A DNA stretch of 64,000 nucleotides, from assembly GCF_004134865.1 (NCBI RefSeq), contig NZ_SDPO01000004.1:359673-423672 (forward strand). Direction: 5' to 3'. The notes under the pieces were generated by a model. The model worked only from the letters and a program-made list of their open reading frames with translations, was not told the origin of the DNA and made no database searches. Shown one piece after another: positions 22,441 through 30,454 of this stretch (positions are counted from its first letter, which is position 1; each line of letters starts with the position of its first letter). The DNA comes from Agromyces fucosus (GTDB lineage: Bacteria; Actinomycetota; Actinomycetes; Actinomycetales; Microbacteriaceae). The position numbers and the translations under genes are program-made.

Positions 22441-23316
22441 TCAGGCGATGTCAGCGACGTCGCGTTCGATCGGCGTCTTCTCGCCAGCCTCGATGCCGAC
22501 GGGCAGCCGGTTGCCCGCGGGCGGCAGTGGGCACGTGGCGTGGTCGGTGTAGGCGCAGGGCAGGTTCACGGCTCGGTTGAAGTCGAGCAGCACGCCGCCG
22601 TCGGCGTCGGGAGCGTCGATCTCGAGGGAGCGATTGGCTGCGTAGGTGGTGAGCCCGCTCGTGGCGTCGGTGAAGAGCACGGTGAGCGTTCCGGGCGCGT
22701 GGCCGTTGAACGCGACGAGCCGGAAGGTCTCGCCGCGCAGCTCGAACTCCACCTCGCCGGGCACCTCGTAGACGTGCTGCAGGCCCTCGGCGGCCGAGCC
22801 GACCGTGACCTCGCGTGCCGTCTCGGCGGGGACGAACCGCCCGCGAGCGAGCCAGCGCGGGTTCGGCAGGTAGGTGGGCGTGCCCGTGAAGCGCGCCAGG
22901 TAGGGGTTCGAGGGGTCGCGAGGTCGCACGATGTCGCGGCCACCGCGGCGCGCCACCTCGACGGCGACGTCACCGGCTCGCACCACGACACCGCCGCGCT
23001 CGACGATCGGACCGAAGGCGTGGCGCCCCGTGATGCCCGTGCCGTCGGCTGCCACGAGGGACTCGCCGTCGTCGAGTTCGACGACGGGCCCCGTGGCATC
23101 CGTCCACCAGTTGCCCGGGATGCCGTCGTAGCGGGTGGGCGTCTCGTCGAGCCAGTGGATCGCGGTCACGGCGAGGAAGCCGTGCGGGTCGGCCCGACGG
23201 GCCTCGTGGTCGCGGTGCCAGTCCTCCCACTCGCGGGCGAAGGCCGCGCGATCAAACTTGGCGGTGGTGGCAGGAGTAGCGGCGGTGGCGGTGGCAGTGG
23301 CGTCGAGTGTCGTCAT
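22441..23316 (-). CDS. DUF1684 family protein
   Basis: 291 residues. Diagnostic C-terminal block LLDFNRAVNLPCAYTDHATCPLPPAGNRLPVGIEAGEK, with conserved Asn, Cys and Pro residues, plus LTVLFTDATSGLTTYAANRSLEI and the N-terminal EWEDWHRDHEARRADPHGFLAVTAIHWL. The fold is beta-rich and no biochemical role is established. It starts the minus-strand operon DUF1684-LLM-GNAT-oxidase. MTTLD at 23316 is chosen; the first about 20 residues are a Thr/Ala low-complexity leader (TATATAATPATTA), not a signal peptide. Upstream in-frame Met codons exist but have no ribosome site. Confidence 0.82.
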   Translation of the reverse strand: MTTLDATATATAATPATTAKFDRAAFAREWEDWHRDHEARRADPHGFLAVTAIHWLDETPTRYDGIPGNWWTDATGPVVELDDGESLVAADGTGITGRHAFGPIVERGGVVVRAGDVAVEVARRGGRDIVRPRDPSNPYLARFTGTPTYLPNPRWLARGRFVPAETAREVTVGSAAEGLQHVYEVPGEVEFELRGETFRLVAFNGHAPGTLTVLFTDATSGLTTYAANRSLEIDAPDADGGVLLDFNRAVNLPCAYTDHATCPLPPAGNRLPVGIEAGEKTPIERDVADIA

Positions 23317-23432
23317 GTCGCCACTGTCATGCCTGCGAGCCTGCATCGCCAGCGGCTCCGTCACGGATCGCCGCCGACCGCAACATCCGGTCACGGGACG
23401 AGGGAGGGGCCGTCATGGAACGCCGCAAACGC

Positions 23433-23466
23433 AGAAATCCCGGCCTCGTTCGAGACCGGGATTTCT
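23433..23466 (-). terminator. terminator of initiator tRNA copy 2
   Basis: Same AGAAATCCCGG / CCGGGATTTCT stem as at 9183-9216, differing in one loop base (GTTC against ATTC). Confidence 0.8.
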
Positions 23467-23486
23467 TGTGCGTTCTGACGAACGTT

Positions 23487-23563
23487 TGGTTGCGGGGGCA
23501 GGATTTGAACCTACGACCTCTGGGTTATGAGCCCAGCGAGCTACCGAACTGCTCCACCCCGCG
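23487..23563 (-). tRNA. initiator tRNA-fMet (CAT anticodon), copy 2
   Basis: A 77-nt gene with encoded CCA, identical to copy 1 at 9239-9315, including the three G-C pairs of the anticodon stem and the C1-A72 mismatch of initiators. It has the same orientation and the same terminator. Confidence 0.97.
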
Positions 23564-23758
23564 GCACAAGAAGAAACTCTATCACGAGTGTCGGGCCCCG
23601 TCGAATCGAGGCGGAGGAGGTGATGAAACGAGCGGCGGATGCCGCGGCATCCGCTTTCACGCACCCGAAGAGGTGTGCACGGACTGCACAGTTCGCCCGA
23701 TTCGATGGAGGAATCCGCAACGATCCCGCCGCGAGCTGCACCCGATCCCCCATTCTTT

Positions 23759-23777
23759 GTTAGGAATCTTTCCAAAC
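23759..23777. promoter_or_regulatory. palindromic operator candidate upstream of the chitinase gene
   Basis: GTTAGGAATCTTTCCAAAC is an imperfect 19-bp palindrome (14 of 18 off-centre positions symmetric), 73 bp before the chitinase ATG. It resembles GGAAAnTTTCC-type boxes described for ROK-family repressors of secreted glycosidases in actinobacteria; the regulator assignment is inference. A possible -10 (TAGGTT, about 23793) follows. Confidence 0.5.
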
Positions 23778-23849
23778 TCGATCCGAGCTTGCTAGGTTCA
23801 CCGCAACCGTTCACCCAGCACGGCTCCGACGACGATCGATGAGGATTCA

Positions 23850-25232
23850 ATGTCACCACGCCACCTGCTCCGCGGAGCGGCCGTCACGGCCGCCGCCGCC
23901 GCGCTCATCGCCGCTTCGGCGGTCTCCCCCGCACTCGCCCACGGAAACGGCGGCCATGGCCAGGGCCACCACGATCACGCCGGCTCCGGCGGCCCGGCCG
24001 ACATCAACGGCTACCGCTCCGTCGGCTACCTCATGGCGGACACCCCGGTCACCCGCGACTACCAGATCGAGGACCTCCTGCGCACGGGGGCCATCGATGA
24101 CGTCACCCACATCAACTACGCCTTCGGCAACGTCACGACGAACCTGAAGTGCGAGATCACGGATGTCCCGGGCGAGGGCGACGCCCAGAACGACTACCTG
24201 CGGCTCGTGTCGGCGGCCGACTCCGTCGACGGCAAGAAGGACAAGGCGAACAAGCACCAGCGGCTCGCCGGCAACTTCAATCAGTTGAAGAAGCTGAAGG
24301 AGGTCAGCCCCGACACGAAGGTGCTCATCTCCCTCGGCGGCTGGACCTGGTCGGACAACTTCTCCGAGGCGGCATCCACCCCCGAGAGCCGCGCCGCGCT
24401 CGTCTCCTCGTGCATCGACGTCTACCTCAAGGGCGACCTGCCGAAGGTCGGCACCCTCGGCGGCCCGGGCGCCGCGGCCGGCATCTTCGACGGCATCGAC
24501 GTCGACTGGGAGTGGCCCGTCAACGGCGGCGAGACGGCGAACGCGAAGCCCGAGGACAAGGAGAACTTCCTCGCGCTCATGGAGGAGTTCCGCGCGCAAC
24601 TCGATGCCTACGGCGCCGAGACGGGCGAGGACTACCTGCTCACCGCGTTCGGCCCCGCCGGCGGCTGGAACACGAACGCGGGCGGCTGGAACACCGCTCG
24701 CCTCTTCGACTCGATCGACTGGCTCAACGTGCAAGGCTACGACTACGCCGGCGGATGGACCGGCAACACCGGGCACCAGGGCAACCTGCACCCCGACGGC
24801 GCCAACAACTGGGGCCTCGCGATCGACAACGCCATCGCGCTCTACACCGCCGGCGGCGCCCGCCCCGACCAGCTGAACGTCGGCCTCGCGGCCTACGGGC
24901 AGGGCTGGACCGGAGTGACAGTCGGCGACCGCGCCGGATGGACTCCCGACCCCGCGGTCACCTCGCTCGGCACGAAGCCGTACTACGAGATCCGCGACCT
25001 CGGCGAGGCGTACTTCGACCCCGCACTCGGCGCCTCGTGGCGGTACGACGCCGCGAGCGGCCAGTGGTGGAGCCTCGACGACCCGAACTCGGTCACCGCG
25101 AAGGCCGAGTGGCTCGCCTCCCAGGGCTACGGCGGCGCGATGTGGTGGGACCTCTCGGGCGACTACCGGGGCGAGCTCGGCAGCGCACTCGGCGACGCCC
25201 TGCGGTCAGCTGAGGAGGGCCCGCTCGACTGA
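23850..25232 (+). CDS. secreted GH18 chitinase
   Basis: 460 residues. Signal peptide (residues 1-30, basic start, Ala-rich core, cut after SPALA) is followed by a His/Gly-rich mature N-terminus (HGNGGHGQGHHDH). The GH18 barrel runs from about residue 52, SVGYLMADTP, through VLISLGGWTWSDNF to the catalytic FDGIDVDWEWP with acid Glu221, then LNVQGYDYAGGW and YGGAMWWDLSGDY. There is no chitin-binding or fibronectin domain, so it is a catalytic-domain-only enzyme. The start has GAGGA at ideal distance. It is a monocistronic gene ended by the hairpin at 25241-25288. Confidence 0.95.
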   Translation: MSPRHLLRGAAVTAAAAALIAASAVSPALAHGNGGHGQGHHDHAGSGGPADINGYRSVGYLMADTPVTRDYQIEDLLRTGAIDDVTHINYAFGNVTTNLKCEITDVPGEGDAQNDYLRLVSAADSVDGKKDKANKHQRLAGNFNQLKKLKEVSPDTKVLISLGGWTWSDNFSEAASTPESRAALVSSCIDVYLKGDLPKVGTLGGPGAAAGIFDGIDVDWEWPVNGGETANAKPEDKENFLALMEEFRAQLDAYGAETGEDYLLTAFGPAGGWNTNAGGWNTARLFDSIDWLNVQGYDYAGGWTGNTGHQGNLHPDGANNWGLAIDNAIALYTAGGARPDQLNVGLAAYGQGWTGVTVGDRAGWTPDPAVTSLGTKPYYEIRDLGEAYFDPALGASWRYDAASGQWWSLDDPNSVTAKAEWLASQGYGGAMWWDLSGDYRGELGSALGDALRSAEEGPLD

Positions 25233-25240
25233 TTCCGGAG

Positions 25241-25288
25241 AACAGCGGATGCCTCGGAGCAGACTCGCTCCGAGGCATCCGTGCTGTT
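25241..25288. terminator. bidirectional terminator between chitinase and methyltransferase genes
   Basis: CGGATGCCTCGGAGC / GCTCCGAGGCATCCG, a 15-bp perfect stem with a 6-nt loop, extended by AACAG / CTGTT. It lies between convergent genes. Confidence 0.92.
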
Positions 25289-25321
25289 CAGGGGCCGTGG
25301 CCGCGACGAGCGCCGACCTGC

Positions 25322-26185
25322 TCAGGCCGATGGCGTGCGCGGCACCGCGACGAGCTCGTACGAGAGCGGCAGCCACTGCTCGGCGGGCCAGCCGTACATG
25401 CCCTCGCCCACCTCGACGGTCGCCGGGAAGATGCGCCACGGCACGCGGTAGTGCTCGGTGAACGTCTCGACGTCGAGGCCGGCCTCGCGGAGCGCCCCGA
25501 AGACCTCGGCGAGCGGATGCATCCACTCCCACGTGCATGCGTTGGCGAGGGATGCCTCGGCGTCGGCGTAGTCGCTGGAATCGTCGATGACGTCGGGCGA
25601 CTCGTTCGAGTACGGGTAGGCGAACACCGGCAGGCCGCCGGGCCCGCCGTCGCCGTCGAACACGAACGCGGCGGGGTGCCCGTCGGCGAAGACGAACCGG
25701 CCGCCGGGCTTCACGAACCACGCGACGATGCGCGCCCACTCCGCGACATCCGGAAGCCAGCCGATCGTGCCCCACGAGGTGAACACGAGGTCGAACGACT
25801 CGGGCTCGGGCAGCATGTGGCGGGCATCGTAGACGTTCGCCTCGATGAACCGGGCGCGGTGCGAGAGCTCGAGCTCTTCGGCGATGCGGCGCGCCTCGGC
25901 GACCGCCTGCGGCGAGAAGTCGATACCGACGACGGTGGCGCCGAGATTCGCGAGCGACAGGGTATCGGAGCCGAAGTGGCACTGCAGGTGCAGCACCCGC
26001 ACACCCTCGAGGCCGTTCGGATAGAGCCGGTCGAGCGTCTCCCGCACGATCGGGTCGAGCACGTCGCCGCCCTCGCGGAGCCGGGTGCGGTCGTACATCT
26101 CGGATGCCACGTGCACCGCGACGCGTTCGTCCCAGTTCGCGAGATTGTCGTCGAGCCACTCGCCTCCGCGCAGGTCGACGCCCAC
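25322..26185 (-). CDS. class I SAM-dependent methyltransferase
   Basis: 287 residues. The SAM-binding region is VRVLHLQCHFGSDTLSLANLGATVVGIDFSPQAVAEAR (motif I HLQCHFGSD, Asp/Glu of motif II in GIDFS), then SFDLVFTSWGTIGWLPDVAEWARIVAWFVKPGGRFVFADGHP. The HLQCHFG version of motif I is typical of a small-molecule methyltransferase group. Substrate unknown. The start lies 1 bp downstream of the UPF0182 stop, so the two are co-transcribed. Confidence 0.88.
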   Translation of the reverse strand: MGVDLRGGEWLDDNLANWDERVAVHVASEMYDRTRLREGGDVLDPIVRETLDRLYPNGLEGVRVLHLQCHFGSDTLSLANLGATVVGIDFSPQAVAEARRIAEELELSHRARFIEANVYDARHMLPEPESFDLVFTSWGTIGWLPDVAEWARIVAWFVKPGGRFVFADGHPAAFVFDGDGGPGGLPVFAYPYSNESPDVIDDSSDYADAEASLANACTWEWMHPLAEVFGALREAGLDVETFTEHYRVPWRIFPATVEVGEGMYGWPAEQWLPLSYELVAVPRTPSA

Positions 26186-26186
26186 G

Positions 26187-29081
26187 TCACTCCGCCTTGG
26201 TGGCTTCGAGCAGCTTCGCGATGATCTCGGCGAGCTGCGCGTCGGCGGCGCCGTACGCAGCCCAGTCGCCGGCAGCGAGCGCGGCCTGCTTGTTCTTCAG
26301 CGCCTGCGACGCCTGGTTCAGCAGCGCCTGCACCTCATCGCTCGGCGCCGTCGGATCGGTCGGCGTCTCGCCGCCCTCCTCGGTCGGCGGCGGCGTCGCG
26401 CCCGGATCCACCTCGTTGTCACCGGCATCGGCACCCGAGTCGCCGCCGAAGAGCACGTCGAGCGCGAGGTCGAGCGTGTCCTGGAAGGCGATCTGGTCGC
26501 CGAAGGCGACGAGCACCTTCTGCAGCAGCGGATAGCTCGTGTTGCCGGTCGACTCGACGTAGACGGGTTGCACGTAGAGGAGGCCGCCGCCCACCGGCAC
26601 CGTCAGCAGGTTGCCGTTGATCACGTTCGACTGACCCTGCTTCAGCAGGTTCAGCGATTGCGAGACCGTCGGGTCGGAGTTGAACTTGGCCTGCACCTGA
26701 CCGGGGCCTGGCACGTTGTCGTCTTCGGGCAGCGTCAGCAGCCTGAGCTTGCCGTACCCGTCGGCGCGTTCGCCGTCGGTGGCACCGGCATCGGCGTCGA
26801 CCGCGAGATAGCCGCGCAGGACGTTGCGGCTCTGCTCGCCGCGCGCCTCGGGGATGAAGGTCGAGTAGAGCGAGTATGCCGGCTCGTCTTGACCGGGCAT
26901 CTGCATCGTCAGGTAGTACGGCGGCTGCAGCAGCGTGCTGCCGGTGTCGGCGGTCGGGTCCTTCGGCGTCGTCCACGCGTCTTCACGCGAGTAGAACGGA
27001 ACCGCTTCGGTCACGTGGTAGCGGCCGAGCACCTCACGCTGCACCTTGAACAGGTCGGACGGGTAGCGCACGTGGCTCATGAGGTCGCCCGACATCTTGC
27101 TCATCGGTTCGAGCGTCGTCGGGAAGACCTTCTGCCAGGTCTGGAGGATCGGGTCCTTCTCGTCCCACGCGTAGAGCGTCACGGTGCCGTCGTACGCGTC
27201 GACCGTGGCCTTCACCGAGTTGCGGATGTAGTTGACCTCGTCGAAGGCGAGCGTCGGCGCTTGCGTCTCGCTGTCGGCGATCGCCTCGCTCATGCTGACC
27301 TTGTTGGAGTACGGGTACTGGTCGGAGAGGGTGTACCCGTCGACGATCCAGACGACCTTGCCGTCGACGACCGACGGGTAGGTGTCGGAATCGAGCGTCA
27401 GGTACGGGGCGACCTTCTGCACGCGCTGCACGGGGTCGCGGTCGTAGAGGATCTGCGAGTCGGTCGTGACCTGGTCGGAGAGGAAGATCTGCTCGGACTG
27501 GAACTTCAGCGCGTACACGAGCTTCGTGAAGGCGTTGTCGAGCTTGGGACCGCCGTCGCCCGCGAAGGTCGTCTGCGTCTGGTCGGCGCCCTCGGAGCCC
27601 GACGGATAGTCGAGCTCGATTGGCTTCGCGTCCTTCGGCGCACCGACGATCGAGTACGCGGGCGAATTCTCGCCGAAGTACACGCGCGGCTGGAAGTCGC
27701 CGAGCACGCCCGACGAGGGAATGCCGGACTGCAGGAACACCGGCTGGCCGTCGACCGAGCGCTGGTTGCCCGCAGCGGCGACCAGTCCGTAGCCGTGCGT
27801 GTAGACGAGGTGCGAGTTGAACCAGGTCTCGGCGTCGCCGAGGCCCGAGAGGTTCACGTCGCGCACCGCGACGACCGTGTCTTGCGAGGCGCCGTCGATC
27901 TCGTACCGGTCGACGTCGAGGGCCGACGGGAACTGGTAGTACTGGCGGAACTGCTCGAGCTGCTGGAATGCCGGGCCGATCACGAGCGGGTCCATCAGGC
28001 GGATGCTCGCCGTCGTCGCGGCGTCTTCTCGCAGCGCACCCTGCTCGGCATCGGTCTTCGCCTCGAACGGGATCTCCTCGACGTCGGCGATGCCGTACGC
28101 GTCTCGAGTGAGGTCGATGTTGCGCTGGATGTACGGCTCCTCGAGCGAACGCGCGCTCGGGTCGACCTGGAAGCGCTGGATGACCCAGGGGTAGAGGGAG
28201 CCGATCAGCAGGCTCGAGACCACGAGCAGCGCCGTGCCGACGAGGGGCAGGCGCCAGCGCCCGATGATCGCGGTGATGAAGAAGAGCACGGCGACGACCG
28301 CGGCGATCGCGGCGAGGATGCCCCGGCCCGGGATCGTGGCGTTGACGTCGGTGTAGGAGGCACCCGTGATGAGGGAGCCGGTCTCGGTCACCGTCGCGTA
28401 CTGGTCGAGCCAGATGCTGACGGCCTGCAGCAGCAGGTAGATGCCGGCGGTCACCGCGATCTGGATACGCGCCGACTTCGAGATGACGATCTCGCGACCG
28501 CTCACGCGGAGCGCGCCGTAGAGGTAGTTCGTGGCGATGACGAGCAGCAGCGACAGCAGCACGACGGCGGAGGCGAAGCCCACGACGGAGCGGTAGAACG
28601 GCAGCTCGAACACGTAGAAGCCGACGTCGAACCCGAACTGCGGGTCGGTCGTGCCGAACGGCGTGCGGTTCAGCCACGCGAGGGTGCCCTCCCAGCGGCT
28701 CGACGCCGAGACGCCGGCGAAGATGCCGAGCACCACCGGGATGCCGTACATCGCGAGCCGGCGCAGCGGCTCGAACACCTCTTGGTAGCGGTCGAGCTGC
28801 GAGTTCAGCTTCGCGTAGACGGGACGCGAACGATAGGCGATCTGGATGGATCCCCAGACGGGCAGCGCCATGGCCACGAAGCCGACGAGGAAGAGCACGA
28901 TGCGTGCGATCCACTCGGTGGTGAGCACCGAGAGGAAGCCGAGCTGGTCGTACCAGAGCACGTCGGCGTAGATGCCGGCGAAGGCGAAGAACGCGACGAC
29001 GAGCGCGGCAACGACGCCGATCGTGATCGCGATCGGGGCGCGCCTGCGCGGGATCCTCGGTTCTTGCGGCTGTGCTGACAC
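26187..29081 (-). CDS. UPF0182 (COG1615) integral membrane protein
   Basis: 964 residues. Seven or so membrane helices in the first third (AITIGVVAALVVAFFAFAGIY through LLLVIATNYLYGAL and VVAVLFFITAIIG). A large extracellular domain (about 300-860) follows with the family landmarks RFQVDPSARSLEEPYIQRNIDLTRDAYG, LVYTHGYGLVAA and FYSREDAW..PKDP. An acidic Gly/Thr-rich linker and a C-terminal helical tail (QALKNKQAALAAGDWAAYGAADAQLAEIIAKL) complete it. Length fits the family. Function is unknown but gene order is conserved with the mycobacterial Rv3193c region. Start ATG 29081. Confidence 0.92.
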   Translation of the reverse strand: MSAQPQEPRIPRRRAPIAITIGVVAALVVAFFAFAGIYADVLWYDQLGFLSVLTTEWIARIVLFLVGFVAMALPVWGSIQIAYRSRPVYAKLNSQLDRYQEVFEPLRRLAMYGIPVVLGIFAGVSASSRWEGTLAWLNRTPFGTTDPQFGFDVGFYVFELPFYRSVVGFASAVVLLSLLLVIATNYLYGALRVSGREIVISKSARIQIAVTAGIYLLLQAVSIWLDQYATVTETGSLITGASYTDVNATIPGRGILAAIAAVVAVLFFITAIIGRWRLPLVGTALLVVSSLLIGSLYPWVIQRFQVDPSARSLEEPYIQRNIDLTRDAYGIADVEEIPFEAKTDAEQGALREDAATTASIRLMDPLVIGPAFQQLEQFRQYYQFPSALDVDRYEIDGASQDTVVAVRDVNLSGLGDAETWFNSHLVYTHGYGLVAAAGNQRSVDGQPVFLQSGIPSSGVLGDFQPRVYFGENSPAYSIVGAPKDAKPIELDYPSGSEGADQTQTTFAGDGGPKLDNAFTKLVYALKFQSEQIFLSDQVTTDSQILYDRDPVQRVQKVAPYLTLDSDTYPSVVDGKVVWIVDGYTLSDQYPYSNKVSMSEAIADSETQAPTLAFDEVNYIRNSVKATVDAYDGTVTLYAWDEKDPILQTWQKVFPTTLEPMSKMSGDLMSHVRYPSDLFKVQREVLGRYHVTEAVPFYSREDAWTTPKDPTADTGSTLLQPPYYLTMQMPGQDEPAYSLYSTFIPEARGEQSRNVLRGYLAVDADAGATDGERADGYGKLRLLTLPEDDNVPGPGQVQAKFNSDPTVSQSLNLLKQGQSNVINGNLLTVPVGGGLLYVQPVYVESTGNTSYPLLQKVLVAFGDQIAFQDTLDLALDVLFGGDSGADAGDNEVDPGATPPPTEEGGETPTDPTAPSDEVQALLNQASQALKNKQAALAAGDWAAYGAADAQLAEIIAKLLEATKAE

Positions 29082-29152
29082 TCTCGGCCTCGTGTTCGGT
29101 CGGGATGGGATCGGGATTCCATCCTAGAGTTGCGTTCCTTTGAATCGCCTGT

Positions 29153-30304
29153 TCAGGCGGGACAGGAGGGGTAGGACCCCGTCACGTCGCCGTCGGCGAC
29201 GTCTTCGACGATCGTGCGGGCCTCGTCGAGGGTCTTCACGGCGAACACCGTTACGCCGTCGGGCACGTTGCCACTCACTTCGTCGCAGTTCGACTCGGGG
29301 GCGAGGAACCAGTCGGCACCGGCGCGCTCGGCGCCCCAGAGCTTCTGGCGGATGCCTCCGATGGGTCCGACCCGGCCGGCCGAGTCGATGGTGCCCGTGC
29401 CCGCGAAGATCTCGCCGCCCGTCATTGGCCCGGGCGTGAGCTTGTCGACGATGCCGAGCGCGAACATCATGCCGGCGCTCGGGCCGCCGACGTCGTCGAG
29501 TTGCAGCTCGACGTCGATCGGGAACTCGTAGACCATGCGCACGCCCACGCCGATGACGGCCGTGCCGTCGCGGTCGACGGGGGTCACCTCGACGGTCAGC
29601 GGGGCGCCGTCGCGGATGATGTCGACCTGCGCCGGGGCATCCGTGCCGTGCTCGCGCACCGCCGTCTGGAGTTCGGTGATCGAGTTCACGTCGGTGCCGT
29701 CGAACGAGACGATGACGTCTCCCTCTTCGAGGATGCCGTCGGCGGGCGAGCCCTCGAGGAGCCCGGCGACCGTCACCTCGCGCGGGAAGTCGTAGTCGAG
29801 CTCGACGAGCGCGGCCGCGATCGCGTCTTGTTGGGAGTCGACCATGGCGGCTTGGTTCTGGGCGTCGCGGTCTTCGCTGCTGATGCCCGGCGGGAAGATC
29901 GCCTCGACCGGGATGACGGAGCGCGTGCGATCGAACCACGCGGCCAGCACCTCGAGCCAGTTCGGCGTCTGGCCGGGGCGACCGACGACCGAGACCGTGA
30001 GGAGGTTGAGCTCGCCGTCGGTGGGGTAGGTGGTCTCATCGGGGATCTCGATGAGCGGCACCTCTTCGTCGTCTCCGTTCTCGGCGACGCCGAGGGTGTC
30101 GTAGACGGGACCGGGCTGCTCGATCACGTAGGGCGACGGCATGAACGCGAAGATCACGCCGATCACGATCGCGACCGTGATCGCGATCCATCCGATGCGC
30201 TCGCGCAGTGGGCGACGCCCCTCGTTCGGCTCGGACTTCCAGCGGGACTGGTCTGGCGCTGAGGTGTGGTCCGACCCTGGGGTCTCGTCGTCGAAGATGC
30301 TCAA
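29153..30304 (-). CDS. membrane-anchored PDZ/Lon-type serine protease (YlbL family)
   Basis: 383 residues. A cytoplasmic N-terminus is followed by one membrane helix (about 39-57), a divergent PDZ domain (about 165-240; PREVTVAGLLEGSPADGILEEGDVIVSFDG) and a Lon-type proteolytic domain with catalytic Ser276 (GGPSAGMMF) and Lys321 (GGIRQKLWGAERAG), about 45 residues apart as in Lon. The only sensible start in this frame is TTG 30304, with AGGA six bases upstream. It corresponds by family and neighbourhood to Rv3194c/YlbL, proposed to process membrane or secreted proteins. Confidence 0.9.
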   Translation of the reverse strand: MSIFDDETPGSDHTSAPDQSRWKSEPNEGRRPLRERIGWIAITVAIVIGVIFAFMPSPYVIEQPGPVYDTLGVAENGDDEEVPLIEIPDETTYPTDGELNLLTVSVVGRPGQTPNWLEVLAAWFDRTRSVIPVEAIFPPGISSEDRDAQNQAAMVDSQQDAIAAALVELDYDFPREVTVAGLLEGSPADGILEEGDVIVSFDGTDVNSITELQTAVREHGTDAPAQVDIIRDGAPLTVEVTPVDRDGTAVIGVGVRMVYEFPIDVELQLDDVGGPSAGMMFALGIVDKLTPGPMTGGEIFAGTGTIDSAGRVGPIGGIRQKLWGAERAGADWFLAPESNCDEVSGNVPDGVTVFAVKTLDEARTIVEDVADGDVTGSYPSCPA

Positions 30305-30454
30305 CCGACATCCTTCCGGGCGGTGTTCGAACTCGCGTGCCGGCCCTGTTCGCGAAGGGCGGACACCCGGAACGCCCAGCCTAGGCCATTTCCCAGACAC
30401 TCCGCCGTGCCCCCGCGTTACGGTTGAACCAGACGCGACTGGGAGGTGGCGAAA

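Larger units (their letters stand above)
23428..23563 (-). repeat. long direct repeat, copy 2 (tRNA plus its terminator)
   Basis: 136 bp matching 9178-9315 in the same orientation, containing the second initiator tRNA and terminator. The two copies enclose 14.1 kb that consists only of the flavin-monooxygenase/acetyltransferase/transporter cluster. Confidence 0.9.

Noticed and set aside
9178-23563. Classical tRNA-integrated genomic island with att sites
   Set aside because: The repeats are whole tRNA genes plus terminator, not a 3'-end att duplication, and no integrase or excisionase gene lies between them.
26085-29078. 997-aa open frame on the plus strand
   Set aside because: It is the exact antisense of the UPF0182 gene; its Arg/Glu/Val-rich, motif-free translation comes from the G/C-rich third positions of the real gene.
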